A stretch of 12,717 bases of DNA, taken from positions 1 to 12,717 of the forward strand of contig LT636192.1 in NCBI GenBank assembly GCA_900128565.1, written 5' to 3'. This document shows positions 7,336 to 12,717 of the stretch, piece by piece. Below the pieces are notes generated by a model. That model saw only the letters and a list, made by a program, of their open reading frames with translations, ran no database searches and had not been told where the DNA came from. The stretch is from Stramenopiles sp. TOSAG23-6. Taxonomy: Eukaryota; Sar. How positions within the stretch are numbered: position 1 is the stretch's first letter; each line of letters opens with the position of its first letter. The position numbers were made by a program, and so were the translations under genes.

Positions 7336-7856
7336 TTGAGACACAAATTAGAAATTTTCATACATTTTTTTGTGCTAAAAGCGATAGGAAAAAACGTCCT
7401 AACAAAATCAACATAGGAGCCACAATGAATAAAGGTATGAGAAAAACAACCTATTTCATATCTCACGATAAGTGACCTCCTACAGTGCTTGTCTTACTTT
7501 GTGTACAATTGGGTAGCTGGGTTTTAAGAACTCATTGACTAGTTATCATATAACTTTCACACTTTACCTTCTTTCGCTTGTACAAATCTGAAACAGAATT
7601 GTGTAAATATTTTTTTCATACAATAAATTATTTAGTTGAAAACTTTAGAAATATTTGCCACAATTATCTTGGTATGTTGTGATTTAATTCATTGGTTTAT
7701 GATTCATTTAGTACTAAAATATATTATTTTTAATGCTGTTTTGTGTCTTCTATTTTTAATTATAACAGTCAAGGAGACACACACGTTATGATATATTTTC
7801 TTCCTCGCCACCACTTTAAGACCAAACAAATTAAGGAATATTATAACGATTTAAAA

Positions 7857-8276
7857 TCATTTGCTGTGTAAAGGGGTCGAGAGGGCTAATGGAAACTGAT
7901 ATTTTGATAACTCATCCTGGCCATTGGGTCTACCAAGAGTGAAAACTTGGAGGAACTCGTTGGTTTCTCGAGGAGTAAACACAAACTCAAAAAACGAACT
8001 ACTGTACCAATTACCACGTCTGGCCATGATACTCAATCTTCCGGTGTTTTCCCAACTCTTGAATTGAAGTTGGTACTTNGGAGTTAGACATACTCGCTTT
8101 GTAACTTTGAAACTTAGAGCATTCATCTTTTTCCATTTTGGACAAACACCGACAATTTTCACCAACAATGACAAAACAAAGATATTTGCCAAGAGTGTTG
8201 AATCTCTAGTATTATGGACACTTCTACATTTTTTAGTAACAAATAATTGATCTTGTAGTTTTGCAATTTTTGGAAG
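7857..8276 (-). CDS. Unassigned open frame, possible exon or gene remnant
   Basis: The minus-strand frame is open from 8276 to a TGA at 7859-7857 (139 residues) with no ATG near its beginning. Internal Met codons give at most ~90 residues. The second half has a balanced, coding-like composition with short motifs such as MARRGNWY and FVFTPRE, and the preceding segment has a hydrophobic stretch (LANIFVLSLL). The unknown base at 8079 falls in a CCN codon, so the residue is Pro. It lies on the same strand as the right gene, starting 118 bases beyond its stop, and shows no similarity to either tail. It may be a spliced exon of a separate gene, a decayed gene, or chance. No family is recognised. 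Confidence 0.3.
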   Translation of the reverse strand, partial: LPKIAKLQDQLFVTKKCRSVHNTRDSTLLANIFVLSLLVKIVGVCPKWKKMNALSFKVTKRVCLTXKYQLQFKSWENTGRLSIMARRGNWYSSSFFEFVFTPRETNEFLQVFTLGRPNGQDELSKYQFPLALSTPLHSK

Positions 8277-8300
8277 TTAGAAATGGCGGGATTTGGAATG

Positions 8301-8312
8301 AAAAAAAAAAAA
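8301..8312. repeat. 12-base homopolymer A tract
   Basis: Twelve consecutive A on the plus strand, downstream of the right gene's candidate poly(A) signal. It could also be a remnant of a reverse-transcribed tail, but no retrocopy boundary is visible. Confidence 0.8.
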
Positions 8313-8329
8313 GATGCTAATGAATTTCA

Positions 8330-8335
8330 TTTATT
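8330..8335 (-). promoter_or_regulatory. Candidate polyadenylation signal of the right gene
   Basis: TTTATT on the plus strand reads AATAAA on the minus strand, about 60 bases after the right stop codon. A 12-base A run at 8301-8312 (T run on the sense strand) follows, a typical downstream U-rich element. The same spacing as for the left gene gives some support. Confidence 0.45.
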
Positions 8336-8393
8336 GTTTAATAATAAATATTTCTTCAAAAACAAAAAGTAACATAAACATATTTTTTACACA

Positions 8394-8654
8394 TTACGAG
8401 TAATTACTGTAACATGCCAATTCTGTATTACCTGACGCTGTGTGGCATTTATGTCCGAACACAAGATATTGCCAGGTCCACTCTCCCGCTGTCCACGTTT
8501 CGGAAGCTGCAACACACGAAGATTGCGTCGTTGAAGTGCCATCAGTACATGATCCTTCTCCTATCTTAAATGAAATTGAATTATCAGAAGCGTTCATCAG
8601 TCGTATATAAATATATACATTATCTCCTGAGCCTTCTACCCAAGACATCCAAAT
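8394..8654 (-). other. Conserved C-terminal domain, right gene
   Basis: The last ~86 residues, counterpart of 5717-6025 in the left gene. Between the YIRL strand and the FGHKC segment it carries an insert with the C-DGTSTT-C-TW motif, where the left gene has a different loop. It ends CYSNYS. Confidence 0.7.
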
Positions 8655-11600
8655 GATAGAACAGTTNCCACCCGAATAACTCGCATCCAGTGTTGGCGGA
8701 TTGTCTGCTAAACCATATGGGGCACAAGAATGTGTTGATGTATCACTCTGATTTAAATCCTCATATTTTGTAACGCCAAGTCGTTGAGGGGGCGTAACGA
8801 AAGATTTAAAATATGTGTTTTGACCCTGCCACGACCCCGAAGGTTGTTCAATAATATGTCTACCTTGGATATAGGCACCTGCAGAAGGCAAATCAATTGT
8901 ACAGTGAGTTGACGCAGATACTGCGGTTAAAAAATCACTGTCAGAAGATCCCGCCGTCGAGCTACAGTGTCCCTCAGAAAAATCAAGCTCACCCTGGTTC
9001 ATGTAGTATAGAATAGGAGATTTGGCAAAACTTGAAGAACCAGTATAGCGACCAAAACCAATACCATCTTTAAAGAAAGCTTTACCTGTGACTTTAATCG
9101 TTCCACCTACGCCAGATGTGCCCAATTCAAATGATTCTGCAGATGTACTTGTAGTTGAGAACTCCATTGTATCGCTTCCTGAAACTTGAATTTCTCCAGA
9201 TGACTGAAGTTGTATATTATTTTCATATTGTGAACCTTCACCTGAAGTCAGGGTTAATGAACCCACTGTTTTAAAATGTGAGCTTGTCGCATCCAAATAT
9301 ATTTCATTTGAGCTATTTGAACCTAAACTGGCTACAAAATGCCCGGGATTACCTGTACCACCTGAAATAGGCTCACCCGTTTGAATTTTAACATTTCCAC
9401 CACTACCACTTCCGCTATTGCTAGCATCACCAGCACGCACAAAAACGTTACCGCCATTGGAATCCCCCTCAGAACTCCCAACAATCATACTAACACCACC
9501 ACCTTCTCCAGTTGCACTACTTCCAACATCTCCAGTTCGTAAAATAATGGCCCCACTGCTGCCTACTGAAGCTGTACCTGTTTTAAATGAAAGTGAGCCA
9601 CTGACTCCGTCATGAGCATTTGGAGTTCTTATACTAAATGAACCGCTTGAAGTTGTGCTTCCGAAACCAGAACTAATGGAAATAGCGCCACCAGTTTCTT
9701 GCGTGCTTTGACCTGAAGAAATAATTACACGACCTCCTCCATTCCCATTTCCTACGACAATACTTATACTACCTCCATCACCAAGTACAGCAGAGCCTGT
9801 GCGCAGAGTTATCGAACCGCTGCTTCCATTACTAGTTGTACCTGAGGTGAGTGATAATGAACCAGACACACCATCAGTTCCCGCATTTGCTGTACGAATA
9901 CTGAAAGAACCACTACTCGTTGCAACACCATATCCAGCTGTCATTGAAATANCGCCACCAGTAGCGTTTTCAGCTGCACCAGCTGTGAGTTTAATATCGC
10001 CACCTGATGCGACACTACCCTTGCCAACAACAATACTGATATTTCCTCCACGTCCGCCAGTTGCTACCCCTGTGCGCAATACAATAGCTCCTGTTGAAAT
10101 ATCCACACAAGAATTTCCGGTGCAATCGGAATCTCCTGTTGAAATTTGAATAATTCCACTGGTTCCTTCGGATCCACCANTTTGTGTGCGAATACTGAAG
10201 GATCCACTATTTGAGGTGTTTCCAAATCCACTCACAAGAGAAATAGAACCACCATTTGCAGTAGTACTAGTAGACTCACCAGCAGTCATCACAAGTCGAC
10301 CACCATTAGAATTTGAACCACTGCCAACAACAACACTAACACTTCCTCCAGCGCCATTAACTGCATTGCCTGAGCGGATCATCACTGCCCCGCTACTACC
10401 TTCACTAGAAATCCCTGTCGAAAGTGAAAGGAATCCACTAACACCAGAAGAATCAGTATCACCTGTTTTAATGCTGAATGCGCCACTTGACGTAGAAAAC
10501 CCAAAACCTGAAACCATTGATACAGCTCCCCCCGTCGTGAAAGAATCTCCACCACTTAGAGTGATTCTTCCACCAGATCCATCATTACCACTACCCACCA
10601 TAATACTTATACTACCTCCAGCACCCTTATTGGCTATACCACTACGTAATATTATAGCACCGCTACTACCTTCAGTAGACATACCAGTAGAAAATGAAAG
10701 TAACCCCGTAGTTCCTGATGAGCTTCCAGCGTTTGCCGTTAAAATGCTGAATGACCCGCTGGAACTACTTGTACTGAAACCCGAAATCATTGAAATGGCA
10801 CCACCAGTTGCTGCAGGAGTAATCCAATATCCAGGTAATCGAATAGTACCATTATTTGAGGTACAACTACTAGTATCGCTGCAGTTTGAACCTGTACTAC
10901 AATCACATTCGCAAGATACTTGGTTGCTCCTCATTGATTCAGAAAATGTAACATCCCCAAAAGTCGCAATGCTATCTTGCTGGAAAGTTCCAGTTTGTAC
11001 GTCTAAAGTAATGGAAGTACCAGTGACAGTGCTTAAAACACTTCCACGGGCCAAATCCTGGGTGAGAATAGATCCTTTGGTGTATGTCGCTGTNGGCAAA
11101 CCTGTCACTGTTAGTTGTCCACCGCTAAGTGAAATACTTGATAAAGTCACCCGTAAATCACACCTTCCATCAATTGAGCCACCAGAGAAGTTTATCCTAC
11201 CACCAGAGTTAATACTACTAGAACCTACTACGATGCTTACGCTACCACCATGTCCAGAAATAGAGTCTCCAGATGAAATACTGATATTCCCCGTGCTACC
11301 GAATGTTGAGTATCCTGTTGTGACAGACAAGGATCCACTTACACCATCAGTTCCAGCATTTGCGGTATTAATAGAAAATGAACCACTTGATGTGGCAAGA
11401 CCATTTCCTGATGTAATTGATACAGAACCACCATTTCCGATTGAGTTTGCACCAGCGGAAGCAATTACTCTGCCTCCCGAAAGAAGTGAACCAGAACCAA
11501 CAGTAATACGCATACTCCCACCAACTCCTAACACGGATGATTGTCCTGTTTGAAAATTGATAGCACCAGTGCTTCCACCAGAAGACGTACCAGAGTGTAA

Positions 11601-12716
11601 AGTCAATGAACCACTTATACCATCAGAACCTGAATCCGCCGTACGTATCGAAAATGAACCACTGGATGTGGCTATACCACCACCAGATATCAAAGAGATA
11701 CCACCACCAGTCACACTGCTCTCTCCAGCACTAATCATAATATCGCCCCCAATTCCTGAGTCACTCGCGCCTACTAATAAGCTAATACTACCCGCAGAAT
11801 TGCTGCCTCCAGAGCCAGTACGAACGAGTATAGAGCCACTAGCACCCCCATTGCCAGTCCCATCTTGGCTTGCAGTTCCAGAAATAACAAATACTTCCCC
11901 AGAGGAACCACCACCATTAACCGATAACACAGTCAAACTTTCGCTCCCAAATTGAGTTTGAACATTTGGATGAAACACACCAGATGAAACAATAACATCT
12001 ACACTTGTTCCGGATACAGAACTTTTTACAACACCGCTAGCATTATTCTGAGATACACTGTCGCCAAGCGAAAAACTATATGAAGTTGACACAGTCAAGG
12101 TTATGATATTTCCACTATTTGATGTACGTATACTAAATGCCCCACTATTTCCTGAAGTGCCATAACCAGAAACTAAAGATATAGATCCACCAGCACTATT
12201 AGAATCAGTAGAAGTCCCCGCTGCTATAACAATACGACCACCACCGCCTTTGCTACCTGAACCAACAGCCAGACTTATGCTACCACCAGCACCTTTGGTG
12301 GCATTTCCACTACGAAGAGAAATATTTCCACTTGAGCCTTCAGTTGCCAACCCAGTTGCAAATGATAAAATACCACTTACTCCAGTCGAACCAGCATCCG
12401 ATGTACGAATACTGAAAGAACCACTCGATCCAGACGAACTCCATCCAGAAACTAATGAAAATGAACCCCCAGTAGCTAACTCCGATATACCTGACTGCAT
12501 AACAATTCGACCTCCAGACATTAATGAACCTTCACCTACGACAATGCTAACACTGCCCCCTGCACCCGACGTGGAAGTACCCGTACGCAACATCAAATGT
12601 CCACTACTACCTTCCGATGTAGTACCAGAAATGAATGATAATCCACCGCTAACACCATTCGTCCCTGAATTACTTGTACGAATGCTGAAAGACCCGCTTG
12701 ATTTCGAAGAACTGGA
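8394..12716 (-). CDS. Ser/Gly-rich beta-solenoid repeat protein, 5' partial (right paralogue)
   Basis: The minus-strand frame is open from the window edge (12716) to a TAA at 8396-8394, giving 1,440 residues with the start outside the window. Its first 1,114 residues are identical to the left gene, including the undetermined bases. It then diverges, beginning with an extra four-residue EPIS stretch after KIQTG, and continues as a 326-residue paralogous tail. Landmarks shared with the left tail, in order, are GHFxAxxGS, NEIYLD, SHFK, ExFxxGTS, GIGFG, YMxQG, VTPP, W-M-(S/T)-W, YxRL, FxHxC and CYxxYS. It lacks the third module copy, the Asp/Gly/Thr linker and the GGxxY repeats found in the left gene. 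Near the C-terminus is a TSTT-type cysteine motif. The N at 8667 is in a GGN codon and is Gly. The function is not recognised; an extracellular structural protein is the best inference. Confidence 0.87.
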   Translation of the reverse strand, partial: SSSSKSSGSFSIRTSNSGTNGVSGGLSFISGTTSEGSSGHLMLRTGTSTSGAGGSVSIVVGEGSLMSGGRIVMQSGISELATGGSFSLVSGWSSSGSSGSFSIRTSDAGSTGVSGILSFATGLATEGSSGNISLRSGNATKGAGGSISLAVGSGSKGGGGRIVIAAGTSTDSNSAGGSISLVSGYGTSGNSGAFSIRTSNSGNIITLTVSTSYSFSLGDSVSQNNASGVVKSSVSGTSVDVIVSSGVFHPNVQTQFGSESLTVLSVNGGGSSGEVFVISGTASQDGTGNGGASGSILVRTGSGGSNSAGSISLLVGASDSGIGGDIMISAGESSVTGGGISLISGGGIATSSGSFSIRTADSGSDGISGSLTLHSGTSSGGSTGAINFQTGQSSVLGVGGSMRITVGSGSLLSGGRVIASAGANSIGNGGSVSITSGNGLATSSGSFSINTANAGTDGVSGSLSVTTGYSTFGSTGNISISSGDSISGHGGSVSIVVGSSSINSGGRINFSGGSIDGRCDLRVTLSSISLSGGQLTVTGLXTATYTKGSILTQDLARGSVLSTVTGTSITLDVQTGTFQQDSIATFGDVTFSESMRSNQVSCECDCSTGSNCSDTSSCTSNNGTIRLPGYWITPAATGGAISMISGFSTSSSSGSFSILTANAGSSSGTTGLLSFSTGMSTEGSSGAIILRSGIANKGAGGSISIMVGSGNDGSGGRITLSGGDSFTTGGAVSMVSGFGFSTSSGAFSIKTGDTDSSGVSGFLSLSTGISSEGSSGAVMIRSGNAVNGAGGSVSVVVGSGSNSNGGRLVMTAGESTSTTANGGSISLVSGFGNTSNSGSFSIRTQXGGSEGTSGIIQISTGDSDCTGNSCVDISTGAIVLRTGVATGGRGGNISIVVGKGSVASGGDIKLTAGAAENATGGXISMTAGYGVATSSGSFSIRTANAGTDGVSGSLSLTSGTTSNGSSGSITLRTGSAVLGDGGSISIVVGNGNGGGRVIISSGQSTQETGGAISISSGFGSTTSSGSFSIRTPNAHDGVSGSLSFKTGTASVGSSGAIILRTGDVGSSATGEGGGVSMIVGSSEGDSNGGNVFVRAGDASNSGSGSGGNVKIQTGEPISGGTGNPGHFVASLGSNSSNEIYLDATSSHFKTVGSLTLTSGEGSQYENNIQLQSSGEIQVSGSDTMEFSTTSTSAESFELGTSGVGGTIKVTGKAFFKDGIGFGRYTGSSSFAKSPILYYMNQGELDFSEGHCSSTAGSSDSDFLTAVSASTHCTIDLPSAGAYIQGRHIIEQPSGSWQGQNTYFKSFVTPPQRLGVTKYEDLNQSDTSTHSCAPYGLADNPPTLDASYSGXNCSIIWMSWVEGSGDNVYIYIRLMNASDNSISFKIGEGSCTDGTSTTQSSCVAASETWTAGEWTWQYLVFGHKCHTASGNTELACYSNYS
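8493..8549 (-). other. C-DGTSTT-C-TW motif (right tail)
   Basis: A 19-residue motif with C, DGTSTT, SC and a closing TW, placed inside the conserved C-terminal domain. It recalls a short cysteine motif I associate with marine algal and phage repeat proteins, but I cannot verify that here. Two Cys bracketing a Thr-rich turn suggest a small disulfide loop. Confidence 0.55.
10863..10913 (-). other. Cys-rich loop in the solenoid insertion (right gene)
   Basis: Mirror of 1805-1855, with the same CxCxC-x5-C-x5-C spacing. Confidence 0.6.
10944..11114 (-). repeat. Inserted GDSV-type module, copy 2 (right gene)
   Basis: Mirror of 1604-1774 and identical to it, including the undetermined third base of a Pro codon at 11094. 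The Cys-rich loop follows at 10863-10913. Confidence 0.65.
11934..12107 (-). repeat. Inserted GDSV module, copy 1 (right gene)
   Basis: Mirror of 611-784 and identical to it. It interrupts the same super-repeat between the SIRT strand and the following strand. Confidence 0.65.
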
Positions 12717-12717
12717 T

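Larger units (their letters stand above)
6026..8393. other. AT-rich region between convergent genes
   Basis: This 2.4 kb stretch contains many short stops in all frames and is much more AT-rich than the flanking genes. It holds two convergent 3' ends, an AT microsatellite, a G-rich tract and two weak minus-strand open stretches (listed separately). No tRNA, rRNA, transposase or terminal-repeat structure was seen. Nothing beyond short AT-rich open frames is recognisable in 6086-6853 or 7336-7856. Confidence 0.7.
9374..12473 (-). repeat. Nine consecutive ~90-residue solenoid super-repeats (right copy)
   Basis: This is the mirror of the left array, with units starting on the minus strand at 12473, 12194, 11711, 11435, 10808, 10535, 10256, 9962 and 9695. 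The six-module order and the two insertions are the same because the arms are identical. Confidence 0.85.
9374..12717 (-). repeat. Right arm of a 3,344-bp perfect inverted repeat
   Basis: This is the exact reverse complement of 1-3344, with a 6,029-bp non-repeated centre between the arms. Both arms run to the physical window edges, so the true outer length of the repeat is unknown. The mirrored undetermined bases (9952, 10180, 11094) suggest that one consensus was placed twice by the assembler. A very recent inverted duplication or gene conversion remains possible. Confidence 0.97.

Noticed and set aside
7269-7475. Overlapping short frames on both strands across the G-rich tract
   Set aside because: Their length comes from the G/C run lacking stops, and neither has coding character.
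1-12717. Linear plasmid, virus or large transposon with terminal inverted repeats
   Set aside because: The repeat arms are open reading frames cut by the window edge rather than element termini. There is no polymerase, integrase, transposase or capsid gene in the centre.
1-12717. Hairpin-adapter read artefact giving a palindrome
   Set aside because: Such artefacts are palindromic up to the turn point, whereas here a 6-kb non-palindromic centre separates the arms.

Overview
The window looks like nuclear DNA of a eukaryote, most plausibly a microalga such as a stramenopile. Three things point that way: very long intron-free Ser/Gly/Thr-rich repeat ORFs, a 2.4 kb AT-rich gap with almost no coding content, and AATAAA-type signals just after each stop codon. 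The taxon is a guess from the style of the proteins; no marker gene is present. There are no RNA genes, CRISPR arrays, transposases or recognisable enzymes.

Layout. Two genes face each other. The left gene (2-6025, +) and the right gene (8394-12716, -) both run off the window edge at their 5' ends, so neither start codon nor promoter is visible. Positions 1-3344 and 9374-12717 are exact reverse complements, down to three undetermined bases at mirror positions. The window is therefore a 3,344-bp perfect inverted repeat around a 6,029-bp unique centre. The arms encode the same 1,114 residues, a long array of about ten roughly 90-residue super-repeats that should form a beta-solenoid. At base 3344 identity stops abruptly inside the reading frame, and the two genes continue as clearly diverged paralogues with homologous but different C-terminal regions (893 and 326 residues).

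Protein architecture. The shared solenoid is interrupted by two insertions. Each carries a ~57-residue module with a GDSV/GSIL, (A/S)xGxV and GTF/GVF pattern, and a third copy sits in the left gene's tail. Both tails begin with an NEIYLD...SHFK segment. Both contain a GIGFG segment and a VTPP segment, and both end in a domain with W-M-(S/T)-W, a Y-x-R-L strand and a CYxxYS terminus. The left tail has about 1.4 kb of extra coding sequence holding the third module, a 39-bp Asp/Gly/Thr tandem repeat, and two copies of a GGxxY/P-T-x-x-xGGxxA repeat. A cysteine motif (C-x-D-G-S/T-S-T-T-x6-W type) recurs in both tails. These look like secreted or surface structural or adhesive proteins, but that is inference.

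Centre. 6026-8393 is AT-rich and holds two convergent 3' ends, an (AT)9 microsatellite, a G-rich tract, and two minus-strand open stretches that look somewhat coding (7857-8276 and 7094-7210). The main caution is that mirrored N positions at both ends suggest one collapsed repeat consensus was placed twice during assembly. The real loci may differ from the perfect symmetry shown here.
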